Shown here: positions 36,101 through 46,319 of the stretch, one piece after another
Numbering within the stretch: position 1 is the first letter of the stretch
Layout of the letters: each line of letters starts with the position of its first letter
Assembly (NCBI GenBank): GCA_963942565.1
Contig: OZ012685.1
Span: 48,511,360-48,575,359 of the forward strand
Direction of reading: 5' to 3'
DNA: 64,000 nucleotides
Source: Maea johnstoni
Lineage: Eukaryota; Annelida; Polychaeta; Spionida; Magelonidae
Notes under the pieces: generated by a model
Database searches by the model: none
Seen by the model: only the letters and a program-made list of their open reading frames with translations
Told to the model about the DNA's origin: nothing
Program-made: the position numbers and the translations under genes

Positions 36101-36964
36101 TGCTTATCCCTGTCATGTTTTGTTTACAATCCCTAATGTATAAAGGTAGTGTTGAGCGTTATACTAACCTTTGTACTGCTCTATAGAAAGCAATAGGTAA
36201 ATATAGATATACTTCTATGCAGGCATATATTAAAATGAAATAACCATATAAATGTTAGCAATTCCTCATCAGAACGTATTTCTTTCTTGAATGGTGGGCT
36301 GAATAATGAATATTTATTTCAAAAACCGTGCATCCACGAGCTTATGAGATCATGAGTCAAAATGGTAGTGAGCTCATGAGTTGATCTGTGAGTGCAGCTT
36401 TAATTATTTCACATAAATGTTATGGCACTAAATGGCCTTTTTGTGCCGATTTTGCCTTAAACTCATTAGCACTCAAAGCGGCCAAAACAGGCCTGACGAT
36501 TTTGGAAATATCTAACTTACAAAAGCATATTTTGAAAAAGAATTTGAAATAGAAATGTAGATTAGAAGCTAAACAACAACTCTCCTTCAAATAGTTTGTG
36601 AATATTCACTTAATTCCCAAATTATTTTCAAAAATATGAGAGTAGCAGACGATAGTTTTTAGAGCACCTCTGAGTGTGAATGGGTTAAGAAAACATTTAT
36701 TCATTCATTCATTCATTCATACCTGTTGTAGAGCCTTCAAAACATAGATTGATTATATCGTCCCCATTCACTGGATCTGCATGAAAGGCTACAAAAGATG
36801 AGAGGCTCCATCTCTGTAGGCATTGGGGAAGTGCTCCGACATAGATCGCTATGGCTATGGAGTGCTCCGTGAGGTATAGGATGCCCTGATCTCCGATAAG
36901 GACCTCCGGGTGCTTGGAGGGAATTTTCTTCAAAGTCACCGGAAATCTCCTTACTGAAAGAATA

Positions 36965-37046
<82 letters not shown>

Positions 37047-37090
37047 TAAAAATAATAACAATAATAATAATAAAGATAATAATAATGATG

Positions 37091-37130
<40 letters not shown>

Positions 37131-37266
37131 TAATAATAATAATGATATTAATAGTAATATCAATAGTAATAATAATAATAATGATAATAATGATAAAGAT
37201 AATAATAATAATAATAATAATGATAATAATGCTAAAAATAATAATAATGATTATCATTATAATTAC

Positions 37267-37326
<60 letters not shown>

Positions 37327-37342
37327 AGAAATAATAATAATG

Positions 37343-37418
<76 letters not shown>

Positions 37419-37434
37419 TAGTAAAAAAATTTAA

Positions 37435-37470
<36 letters not shown>

Positions 37471-38192
37471 AATACTAATTGATATTTGATATAGCTCCCT
37501 TTCCACCTATAGTGTTCAAAACCCCTTTGTAAAGCGCCAGTCAGTGGACAGATGTTTATATGGTCCATATAGTCAAATAAACTCCATTCGAAATAGTAGC
37601 AATGTTTTCAGCAGCCTTGATGCAGAACAATATTTGTGCGGAGAATATGGACTCATTAAATACATTTGGATTAGATCTTAGTATACAATTAAACTTCGCT
37701 GCAAATATCCAATTAATACAGGCTACCCCAGTTAAAGGACAATTCCAACATGGATACAACAGAGGCCCAAATAGTTTCTTATGGTATTCTCTACTTAAAC
37801 CCAAGTTCCCACCACTCGAACTTTTTGTCACAAAAAAAGTGGCAAAAGTGATTGGCAAACTCGAGTCAGACAGACTATAGGTTTGGAAAAATTTACTGCA
37901 ACAAGATAGGTTTGCTACTTACCAAAACCTAGGCTGTTTTCTATCAACTTAGATGCATTATCAAAGGTATTTTCCCCTGTGTTGCTCATTTTCTTGTTAA
38001 AAATGATTCTGTCTGTCTCGGTCAGCACTGTGAGATAGGCTTCCACTGAGCTCTTGCGATTGAAGAATCTTGAACTCTGCGCTATTTCTAGCGTTTCTAT
38101 TCCTGCGAAGTTGTACACAGATACTGCAATTACCCTCTCTAGATTTTTATATCCAGTGTCCTTGAAAAGGCAGAACGAATAGTTATCTGAAA
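29878..38192 (-). CDS. Docking-protein-like adaptor: PH-like end, IRS/DOK-type PTB, proline-rich linker, C-terminal death domain (5' end missing)
   Basis: Six phase-compatible exons (38192-37923, 36953-36723, 35353-34324, 33304-33160, 31212-31062, 30110-29878) encode about 685 residues ending at a TAG. Exon A resembles the last strands and helix of a PH domain. Exon B and the start of C resemble an IRS/DOK PTB fold (FPVTLKKI, GDQGILYL, RWSLSSF, then the helix AVQEVTTLMHSV). Exon C is a linker with an SH3-type site (GPPPPPKPK), an NPF motif, ELPPPGYAPPPP and QDYINVIP, a GRB2-SH2-type YxN site. Exons E and F form a death domain: ERTRLTARLL, DWRFLGSEIGLSYEEL, APEIVLMHWQ, and RKNLIDILEKIERYDLVDLL. 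It is probably a cytoplasmic receptor-proximal adaptor. The RR/GRRC arginines of DOK PTBs that contact phosphotyrosine are not seen, so ligand binding may differ. First exons lie upstream of 38192 and were not found. I do not know an established name for this combination. Confidence 0.8.
31062..31212 (-). CDS. Adaptor gene exon E (first half of death domain)
   Basis: Acceptor CATTTCAG, donor AAATTG|GTAAGA. Codes ISFTLVKIMKRRKPTPVTLN, LPFKERTRLTARLLC, TGKTIKDWRFLGSEI plus one base. The KDW-x-x-L core is the hallmark of death-domain helix 2. A TTAA-flanked MITE sits about 37 bases upstream of the acceptor. Confidence 0.9.
31249..31450 (+). mobile_element. MITE family A copy, adaptor gene intron
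   Basis: TTAA at 31249 and 31447. It ends up 37 bases from the acceptor of exon E. Confidence 0.8.
31721..31923 (-). mobile_element. MITE family A copy
   Basis: Starts TTAAATCTTATGCCGCTGG; the right end is degraded (GCATTGGATATA). Confidence 0.7.
33160..33304 (-). CDS. Adaptor gene exon D (acidic linker)
   Basis: Acceptor CACTCCACAG, donor AAAGAG|GTTAGT. The split codon AG|G gives Arg and the frame then reads VTEENYPDPDVPTTFAPPSP, an acidic ENYDYW segment and SKE, ending in phase 0. The exon has two or three candidate phosphotyrosines and no fold. Confidence 0.85.
33492..33705 (+). mobile_element. MITE family A copy, full length
   Basis: TTAACCCTTCCAATGC at left and GCGTAAGGGTTAA at right, 214 bases, between adaptor exons C and D. 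Confidence 0.8.
34324..35353 (-). CDS. Adaptor gene exon C (PTB end and proline-rich linker)
   Basis: The 1030-base largest exon; acceptor CTATTTGCAG, donor CCAAG|GTATAG. It opens with EHVTLEMNGKSAVQEV, the C-terminal PTB helix. Then come SNPFDLRK, GARKKGPPPPPKPK, RRPQPSPR, ELPPPGYAPPPP, LMQYLEANIP, a serine- and aspartate-rich patch and QDYINVIP, and a basic end QRRQSGRKLTKP. Several tyrosine and SH3/EVH1-type docking sites can be recognised by motif only. Confidence 0.86.
35476..35645. mobile_element. TA-flanked MITE (pogo/Tigger-like), copy 2
   Basis: Same family as 24014-24185, 170 bases, with the same ends; TA on the left, AA on the right. It lies in the adaptor gene's intron between exons B and C. 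Confidence 0.75.
35671..35870 (+). mobile_element. tRNA-derived SINE family S1, decayed copy
   Basis: Retains GAGGTCTAAGG, TGTGGGAAAGTTACCAATG and GTACTCCGGTTTCC; box B is degraded. In the adaptor gene intron. Confidence 0.7.
35953..36402. mobile_element. hAT-like MITE, adaptor gene intron
   Basis: Ends TAGAGCTGCACTCAC and GTGAGTGCAGCTTTA with a perfect 8-bp duplication ATTATTTC (35945-35952, 36403-36410). 450 bases, same family as 53654-54082. Confidence 0.88.
36457..36688. mobile_element. TTAA-flanked MITE family D, copy 3
   Basis: TTAAACTCATTAGCACTCA and TGAGTGTGAATGGGTTAA; 232 bases, just downstream (gene sense) of adaptor exon B. Confidence 0.8.
36723..36953 (-). CDS. Adaptor gene exon B (PTB-like core)
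   Basis: 231 bases with acceptor CTTTCAG and donor ACAG|GTATGA, phase 1 at both ends. It codes VRRFPVTLKKIPSKHPEVL, GDQGILYLTEHSIAIAIY, and a W-S-L-S-S-F strand, compatible with IRS-type PTB strands. A 500-bp ATT microsatellite ends a few bases upstream of the acceptor. Confidence 0.82.
36961..37470. repeat. ATT/AAT microsatellite, about 510 bp
   Basis: Almost pure AAT on the plus strand with occasional GAT and CAAT. It ends a few bases from the exon B acceptor of the minus-strand adaptor gene. Confidence 0.95.
37923..38192 (-). CDS. Adaptor gene exon A (PH-like C-terminal half)
   Basis: Acceptor TTCTTTTCTTTCAG; a second in-phase CAG lies 6 bases further on (start 38186), so two residues may be optional. 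Codes SDNYSFCLFKDTGYKNLERV... through AYLTVLTETDRIIF to IENSLGF, phase 1 at both ends. The strand-then-helix ending resembles a PH domain C terminus as found before the DOK PTB; this is a weak-to-moderate assignment. Confidence 0.7.
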
Positions 38193-38620
38193 CTGAAAGA
38201 AAAGAATTTCAAACATTATATCAAATATTCAAAAAATTAGCTACATATAATACTAACTGCTTAGCTAATATCAGTTCTAAGTCAAAGAGAGACAAATTAA
38301 CATTGCAGTCAAATCTATACTATGAAAAAACAATTCTAACCTAAAATTAGCCCATTTGATTTTCTTTGCAAGTATATATTGTTTGTACCTAATATTGTTT
38401 GTACTAATTTTGCCAATAACTTAATTAATCAAAATTATTAATCAAAAATATACAAATATTTGATATACATTTCACGATCAAATATTTTCCACAAGATAAT
38501 GTTGTTAGATATATATTCACAACACTATCTGCAGAGGATTTCTGGTAGCTTCCTAGCAGAAAGTGTCTAGCCTTAAAAAACATGAAATGTTTGTGGAAAG
38601 ATTGGCTGCATAAAATTAAG

Positions 38621-38989
38621 TTAACCCTCATGCTGCTGCTGGTTAATTTGGCCAATACGAAATGAAGCAAAAATCCTGAAATAATTAGTGAAACCCTGGC
38701 ACAGTACTCAGCGAGAGCTATCCAATGAATACCAACATGACATGTAATGAGACGCACCCCTTGTCCAGGCCTTTAACCCTTTTGCTGCTGGTGGCTAATT
38801 TGGTCGGTATAAAATGATGAAAAAAGACAGAAATGACTGAAACTCTGGCAAATGGGTACTCATCTGAGAGTACTTGACGAGTCGGAGAGCTATCCAATGA
38901 ATACCAACATGACAGGGTTTAGATTGTTTTCAAAAATATTTACGTTCCTGTGCTATGGACCAAAGTAGTCTCAGCATTAGAGGGGTTAA
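38621..38989 (-). mobile_element. Two MITE family A copies in the same direction
   Basis: A truncated copy (38621-38741) and a full copy (38773-38989, TTAA at both ends) lie upstream of adaptor exon A. Confidence 0.75.
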
Positions 38990-39492
38990 AATTGTGTATA
39001 GACCTTAACTTTGTGTATAGTGCGCACCCCCTTTTCGGCTTCATGGAGCGCAACAGTGGTTGGGTGCATATTGTTGGGTTTAACCTTTTTGCAGGGCGCA
39101 ATTAACAGCATAAATAGGTCGAGAGTGGCAGGGTTGAAAGCTTTATTACACAAGCAATATATACAGAACATGCCAGAGTGGCAAATCGGGACTTTTGGAC
39201 ACAATTAAGTCAGGATTTCACTAAAAAATCCACCACCGTCAGTGTACTGGACTACCAATATCACTCATCACTATCTATGTGTGGCCTGGGGACTCGATGT
39301 AAAACACCCTAGATTTATAGCTTTGTGTATAAGACGCACCCTCGATTTAAGGGGTGCGTCATATGTAAAAACATGCATCTTATACACGCAAAATTACGGT
39401 ACATCAAAAACCGTTACTTTTCAGTGTTAAGTTTAACCTATACAGACCTGTAGCACCCACAACCACCTGACTATTCTAGTGAGAAACTCACC

Positions 39493-39706
39493 TTAACCCT
39501 TATGCTGCTGGTGGAGAAATTTTGCTAATACAAAATATTGCAAAAATCCTGAAAAATTACTGAAACCTTGGCATATGGGTACTCATCTGGAAGTACTCAG
39601 TGAGAACTTTCCAATGAATACCAATATGACAGAGTTTAGATGGTTTTTAAAAATCTTTGCAACCTTGTACTTCAAAAAAAAGTAGCCTCAGCATTGGAAA
39701 GGTAAA
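39493..39706 (-). mobile_element. MITE family A copy
   Basis: Starts TTAACCCTTATGCTGCTGG and ends GCATTGGAAAGGT. Confidence 0.75.
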
Positions 39707-39734
39707 AAAACTTTCACACTTTATGCTTAGTTCC

Positions 39735-40083
39735 AAAGCAGGCCTCATTGCTAACTCAAAATGATACTGGCCCTGAAGGACCAGTAACAGCTAGCATCTA
39801 CTGGTCCTGCAAAATGTTTACTGGCCCTACATTTTTTCTTTAACATAAGAAGAAAGAACATTGCATAAGATTCACCACAACACTTATCTTTATAAATTTT
39901 ATCTTCATTTATTACAAAAGCAATTCAGGACATTCTCAGGGGGAAGCTTTTTAACAAGAATGTCTCCAAATGTTTACTGGCCCTGTAGGACCAGTTGAGG
40001 TCTTTTTTTACTGGCCCAAAGCTGTTTTTGGGAATTTTTACTGGCCTGGGGCCATAGGTTCACCCTTAGCGTCGAGCCCTGCA
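39735..40083. repeat. Repeat family K (TACTGGCCCT motif)
   Basis: Shares TTTACTGGCCCTGTAGGACC, CATTCTCAGGGGGAAG-type and GGCCTGGGGCCA blocks with 60482-60735; ends CGTCGAGCCCTG like the 53213 family. Confidence 0.6.
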
Positions 40084-40107
40084 AAGTTATTCTTTTACAA
40101 GATCTTA

Positions 40108-40250
40108 TTAGTTACGTCATGTTTGAAAGTACGGTCTGGCCTGATATCCACCCGAAGTCATCTACATTTCACGAGCCAGAACCAAATGGTATACAGATGA
40201 CCAAAGGTGGATAACAGGCCAGACCACACTTTCTAACAGGGTGTAACAAA
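40108..40250. mobile_element. Small palindromic MITE (GTTACACCCTGTTAGAAAG ends)
   Basis: TCTGGCCTGATATCCACC and GGTGGATAACAGGCCAGA face each other; a piece recurs at 40495-40535 (GTTACGCCCTGTTGGAAAGT). Confidence 0.65.
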
Positions 40251-41091
40251 TTTATCACCAGCTCTTCCATGGTTAGTAAAAAAATCAATACATAACATTG
40301 CTGGGCACCATGTGATATTGATTATGCCATGTGATATTGAATTAAGACGTCCAATATAACATCTATGTAGTATGATTGAACAGCTGCATGTCTGAGACCT
40401 ATTGACCAATCAGCATCAAGAATTACAGCAGAGCAGGTGACAATGGTCCAGACGACCCAAGTCAAGGACTCTTATTATGTCAACAATTGTCATGTTACGC
40501 CCTGTTGGAAAGTGGAATCCAGCCTGATAGCATTAAGTATCACAGCAGAGCAGGTGATAAGTATATTTATTATACCTCACGTGAAAATACTCTCATCCCA
40601 TTGGATGAGAGCCATGTGTCAGAGCTGTTAGCAACCTGTGTCTCTATAGGTTCCTTGACAGCGGTCACCATTCGACGTATTAGCACCCGCTGTCAAGGAG
40701 ACGACGCATTAGCACCCGTTGTCAAGGTGCCGTTTCATGATTCCCTATATTGTTGAGGACGTCATGCTTTCAAGATCCCCGCGCGTGGCGAAAGTATTTC
40801 AAGGACTCAGCAGAATGCCGCCGTCAACAATGGAATTATCTTATTGTTGGGAACAACTTGCGCGAGTGTCTCAATTCAGGGGAAAAAGTAAAATCTCAAA
40901 CCAGTTGTGGTGGTAGGTTGTTCAGGAAGGAAAATTAAATACATGTAGTTTATCACAACATGGTCAACTGCTGCTCCGAAATTACAGTGCCCAAGTGAGT
41001 TTTGTAAGTTTCAACTTGTCATGGATTTTGGGTGCCCGGGGTTGAGGGGGGGGGGGGGGGGGGGGTGTTGTTCGGGATAATAAAACAAATG

Positions 41092-41222
41092 TGACATCCC
41101 TGCGGGGTTGCTAACATGGTAGTCTACCCCTCGTGAGCATTGTCACCCTCGGGCTACGCCCTCGGGTGACAATGCTCACTCGGGGTAGACAACCATGTTA
41201 GCAACCCCGCAGGGATGTCATA
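41092..41222. repeat. 130-bp hairpin abutting TA microsatellite
   Basis: Arms TGACATCCCTGCGGGGTTGC and GCAACCCCGCAGGGATGTCA continue inward for about 57 bases to a loop at TCGGGCTACGCCCTC, nearly perfect. The (TA)n tract starts six bases later. Confidence 0.85.
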
Positions 41223-41226
41223 TTTG

Positions 41227-41786
<560 letters not shown>

Positions 41787-41797
41787 ATCATATCAAT

Positions 41798-41841
41798 TTC
41801 TGTGCATTGGAGGAAAGTAACCTCAGCAACAGAAGGGTTAA
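41798..41841 (-). mobile_element. MITE family A end fragment beside TA microsatellite
   Basis: Only the terminal GCATTGGAGGAAAGTAACCT to GAAGGGTTAA remains, cut by the (TA)n tract. Confidence 0.65.
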
Positions 41842-42078
41842 TGTGGCAAAATAAAGTGTCACACAATAAAATTCCAAAAGATCCATGCGAGTTGACTGAT
41901 CAGTTTACTTGAAGCACTATAGCTGTATTTATTTCAAACATGATTCAGCAGAAATGCATTCATAGCAATAGTGTAAATACTGACAAGTATTATTTGGAGG
42001 GACTGTCCGCGATTAATTGTGTTTTTGTTGTGACACCTTGAACTGACTTCTCTTTTAGTATCTACCTCAACCTAAACT

Positions 42079-42517
42079 TTAACCCTTCCAATACTGAGGC
42101 TACTTTCCTCCAAAGCACAACGACACAAAGATTTTTGAAAACCATCTGAAAACTGTCTTGTTGGTATTCATTGGACAGCTCTCACTGAGTACTCTCAGAT
42201 GAGTACCCATGTGCCAGAGTTTCAATAATTATTTCAGATTTTTTGCATCATTTAGTATTTAGTATTAGCCAATCACCGAAATTCGCCTGATTAAGCTCAC
42301 GGTGCAGGTAGAGGTTGGGAAAATTTTCTGTAGAAGGATGTTGGCAATCATCCATTTTACAGCAGCCCTTAATGATTGCCGGTCGGAGCGTATTAGCCAT
42401 TATTGCACTAGCCAGTCCCCCTCTTACTGTGAAAAATAGGGGGAGGTGCGCTTATTCGGGACCGTGCGCTTAATCGGGCGAATACGGTACATTAGCTACC
42501 AGCAGCATAAGGGTTAG
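42079..42517 (+). mobile_element. MITE family A copy split by a family B MITE
   Basis: Left TTAACCCTTCCAATACTG, right CAGCATAAGGGTTAG; the 212-bp element 42276-42487 lies inside. Confidence 0.8.
42276..42487. mobile_element. TA-flanked MITE family B, copy 2, nested in a family A MITE
   Basis: Same TIRs as 16725-16935 in opposite orientation, 212 bases, inserted near the right end of the family A copy 42079-42517. Confidence 0.8.
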
Positions 42518-43095
42518 CTTAAATTGTATGCGGCAGCCTATCTCTCCACAAACATTCATGTTTTCTAAGCAGGACACGTACGTTCTCCCAGGAAGCTGAG
42601 AGTGGTGTGCATATATGTCTAACAGAAATATATTATGGAAAATATATGAAGGAGAAATGCTAAGCACAAATTAACAAATAACTCCCCTTCAAAAGTTAAT
42701 TTTCTTTTTCAATTCTATTCACAATTTAATTTCAAAAATGTTGTTTCATCTAGATGCCAGTTTCTTGAGGTAAGCGTAAATGGGTTTCAAGTACCTCAGC
42801 TGAATATCCTAATTAAACTAGTGCAAAAACAATAGGGTATTGTTCATGTCACATGATTGATTAATAGTTCCAAAATATTCCAGATTCATACTGCTATTCA
42901 TGACTATAGTGACTAGAGCAGTGAATGGCTGCTACTGCTAGTCCTCTCTGCAGTTAGCCTATTAACCCCATTTAATACATGGTAGTTGCTTGACTGCTTT
43001 ACACTTGGTTTAATTCTAGCCTGAGTTAGGTATATCGCCCCCACCACTACATATATATACTGTGTTAAGTAGGTTTGATGTCTGAAAGACTCTCA

Positions 43096-43295
43096 NNNNN
43101 NNNNNNNNNNNNNNNNNNNNNNNNNNNNNNNNNNNNNNNNNNNNNNNNNNNNNNNNNNNNNNNNNNNNNNNNNNNNNNNNNNNNNNNNNNNNNNNNNNNN
43201 NNNNNNNNNNNNNNNNNNNNNNNNNNNNNNNNNNNNNNNNNNNNNNNNNNNNNNNNNNNNNNNNNNNNNNNNNNNNNNNNNNNNNNNNNNNNNNN
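43096..43295. other. Assembly gap of exactly 200 N
   Basis: A round-number run of N is a placeholder of unknown true length. Exons of the minus-strand genes could be hidden here. Confidence 0.98.
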
Positions 43296-44162
43296 AAAAG
43301 GGGGGATCACTAGTCCTGCCGTCGATATTGGCACTTTCGATATACTTTCGGTATACACACACACATTACTAGAGGGCGCCACCCCAGAGCAGTTGTGTGG
43401 CGTAGATTGAAAAACAAGTTTGTCTTCAGCCTTAGGTTGAGGTCACATTGGCATCAATGAGAAATACAATTAATTCTGCCTTCGGCAGGCCTGTCCACGT
43501 TGTCGCACTTTTTTGCGCCACATATCCTACTTCTTAGACGACTGCTATACGCAACTGGCTTCCGACGGTTCCGCCTGGTGACCGTAGGTCATAATCAGAA
43601 TCAGCTGCAGGCACCACAGGATGGCTTAAGGTGATAGTCTAGTACACCAAGATTATCACCACTAGGTGGTGTCCTTGGTTGGCCCCTAAGAATGGATATC
43701 AAAACAAAAGATAACACTTGAGTAGTGATCAGTCGCCAAGATTCTCGACCTAGCAACTTTCTATTGTGGTACGGTCAAGAGAACAAAAGGAGTGTCCTTT
43801 TTGGCCTTCTTTGTTAAATTGGTCCCATTTGACATGGCTGTCTGCTCTGACCATGCCGATTCCTTCGAGCTAGACAATTTTGACCAAAATTTTCATCTCA
43901 TTTTTTGGCTGAAAGTGAATAGCGATACAGTCTTCGAAGCCAGTATTTTAGGATATGACAGATAGGAACCCCCTCCAGGTGCAAGAACATGTCTCAGGTA
44001 CCTTGAATTCTGACAGTACCTGAAAATCAGCATTTACTATGTAAACCACGTGCTGTTAGTAATTTTGAGGCTTATGGGAACATTCAAAAATGTTTTAAGA
44101 TACTCATTGTGCAGATCCCCTGTTGCGGTAGGACCTTGCACCTTACCGTAGAGGGCCTGCTC
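43296..44162. other. Sequence right of the gap, unassigned
   Basis: Slightly GC-richer unique-looking DNA with CTAGAGGGCGCCACC at about 43370 and a short inverted pair around CACCACTAGGTGGTG (43658-43672). No exon could be assigned. Confidence 0.4.
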
Positions 44163-44395
44163 TGACGGCCGTGTGGTCTAAGGCGCCGCCACTGACCGTA
44201 CGCTGTCTCTCACCACTGCCAGGGTTCGAATCCCGGCCTGGGCATGTGAGAAAGTTGCCAGTGACTTGGGGCTAGGCAGTGGTTTTCGCCTGGTACTCCG
44301 GTTTCCTCCACTACTTACTACTGGCTAGTCACGAATTAGCCACAATTGGCACAAATGTGACGAAAAACAAAATTCAAATTCAAAACCTTATCGAA
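44163..44395 (+). mobile_element. tRNA-derived SINE family S1, best copy
   Basis: The head has box A (GTGTGGTCTAAGGCG) and box B (GGTTCGAATCC) and a class II tRNA-like layout. The body has GGCATGTGAGAAAGTTGCCA and GTACTCCGGTTTCCTCCA and ends GACGAAAAAC followed by AAATTCAAATTCAAA. Confidence 0.8.
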
Positions 44396-44877
44396 GACAT
44401 GAATGCTCATATTCATGGTAGACTCTCATTGTCAAGTAAAGGGTGAGTCTTGACATTTTGCCAAAAAACGTAACACATCCAAATATGTTCTTCAAAGGTG
44501 CCATATTACCTCAAAATAGCCGCTCACTGATAACTTTACCATTATTCCGCAACTATGAGATGTAACCCTTACAGTAGCATAAGTGCTGTTGTCTTAATTA
44601 AACTCAGTTTTCAGATATTCAAGTTTTAAAAATGACCCGTGTATCAAGGAGGGTTCTACCTTAACTACACAGAACTCTCTCCTACTCTTATTGTCGTAGA
44701 TAACTGGTTTTTGGCAGTGAGTTAATCCATAAAACAGAACGGCCAAAAACCAGAGTCAGACGTGATATTGAAAGCATGTATCAATAGTATGTCTGGGAAA
44801 ATTATTCAGATATTTTCGCCCGCGTTCAATCATAGCCATTGTCGTTACAGGTCAAGCGTAATTACCGCAGAGGTTAC

Positions 44878-45135
44878 TATGGAACGCCATGTGACCAAAT
44901 ATTCAACATTTAGAATGTACTATGCAACCTGAGTGATTACGCATCAACCTGCATGCAACACGCACCAACATGGCGAATACGCACCAACATGGCAAATACG
45001 CACCAACCTGCCTGCGAATACGCACCAACATGGCAAATACGCTCCAACATGCATTCGTCAATATCATTTGGCCAGATATAGAAGAATGCAAGTTGGTGCG
45101 TATATGCGTGTGCATGTTGATGCGTATTTGCTGTT
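44878..45135. repeat. Palindromic minisatellite element L, left copy
   Basis: Starts CTATGGAACGCCATGTGACC. Several 18-bp units like AATACGCACCAACATGGC follow, then a centre GCATTCGTCAATATC...GAAGAATGC, then inverted units (TTGGTGCGTAT). Truncated on the right. Confidence 0.75.
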
Positions 45136-45750
45136 CACTTCCGTCGCATTTTAAGGGGAGAACCTATGATGAAGGGGAAACTTCTTGCCATGTTATCCAT
45201 ACAAGGATGGAATCTGTGTTTAATGGACGTACGGGAATTTAGGTATTTGGACCATCGGACATGAACAGAGAGTCATGAATACATTTAAGCACAAATCTGA
45301 AGAAATTTAGGGAATTGAAAAAAACGAATAACATAAATAATAGGGGATAAGAGGGGCACATATGACCAAAAATAACGCCTTCTAGGTCTATTACTTTGAG
45401 CATCGGACTTGAGGAGAGAGTGATAAATATATATAATCACAAATCTGAAGAAATTAAGGGTATTATAGTCTGTCTGACTTGGTTGGCCTAACAGCTTTTT
45501 CCTCTTTTTTCCCACAAAATTTCGTTTTTGCTATTCAAACTTGGCAAACCTCTTAGTAGCACTACCGCGTGTATGTATGAACATACTTTTTGTCTTAACT
45601 CTACAAAATGTTGATTTTGGGGCTTGTATAGCCAAAAATAACGCCTTCTTTTATAGGCCTAGGAAATAAAATAAAATAACAAAGAAAGAGAATACAAATG
45701 AAAGAACGTTATAATATATTCATATTTAATCAATTTCAATTTTCAATATT

Positions 45751-46004
45751 TCAATCAGCATGCTGTCGAGGTGCGTTTAACATTGTTAGGCATTTGATGT
45801 GACGAAAAAGCATGCACAATGTGGGGTGCTCCAGGAGAAAATTTAAAACTGTGCAGCATTGCTCCAGTTCACATAGAAGGTATTCAGCACGGTTTAAATC
45901 ATATGTATCCTTGATTTCCACAAACTTGTGTGCTATAAGTGGGAGAGACTGTAAAATAAAAATATGCTCTTCTGTCTCATCCATGGCCAAAGCAATGTGA
46001 GATA
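45751..46004 (-). CDS. Unidentified terminal-exon-like reading frame
   Basis: I do not recognise this protein. On the minus strand a frame runs from a possible acceptor (TTGCCTAG, exon from 46004) to a TGA at 45751, about 84 residues. It includes MDETEEHIFILQSLPL, HKFVEIKDTYDLNRAEYLLC and LEQCCTVLNFLLEHPTL. The composition is protein-like: amphipathic leucine-rich helices, few low-complexity runs, unlike the AT-rich DNA to its right. It sits between two copies of a palindromic minisatellite element (44878 and 48151), so it could be the last exon of a host gene whose other exons I cannot see, or sequence carried by a mobile element. Confidence 0.35.
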
Positions 46005-46319
46005 CTAGGCAAGTGCTTGAAAGCTATTTAGAGCTACACCGGACAGGATATGCAAACCCAACTGGGGCATTTATGACCCCCACACAGAGTAGCATTGTCT
46101 CTGAAGGGGGCAATTAGCATGTGCTTCAGAATGGTGGGTCAGGAGTGCCGGTGTAATGGGATAAAGCGACCCCAGAATCTGTGGACCCCCAGTCACTGAA
46201 AATTAGGGTTACATTGACCCCCTGGGATATTGACTCCTAAGCACCTGTTGACTTACCCCTGAATAAAATGACACCTAGTCCTAGTCACTTACCCCTAGTG
46301 TATCAAGGCTTCATTGTTT

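Noticed and set aside
36709-37506. Poly-isoleucine reading frames
   Set aside because: They translate the AAT/ATT microsatellite. Only the part after the exon B acceptor on the minus strand is coding.
40719-40938. Overlapping plus-strand frames as a small gene
   Set aside because: GC-richer and protein-like in places (RAWRKYFKDSAECRRQQW), but no splice sites, no motif and a degraded tandem repeat just upstream.
43065-43410. Frames of more than 100 codons
   Set aside because: They run through the 200-N gap and are not real.
44163-44243. Possible functional tRNA gene
   Set aside because: Box A and B are good, but the arms do not pair as a mature tRNA and four copies share the same downstream body, so it is a SINE head.
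44930-45070. CRISPR-like array of CACCAACATGGC units
   Set aside because: Units are adjacent 18-bp minisatellite repeats without distinct spacers, in an animal genome.
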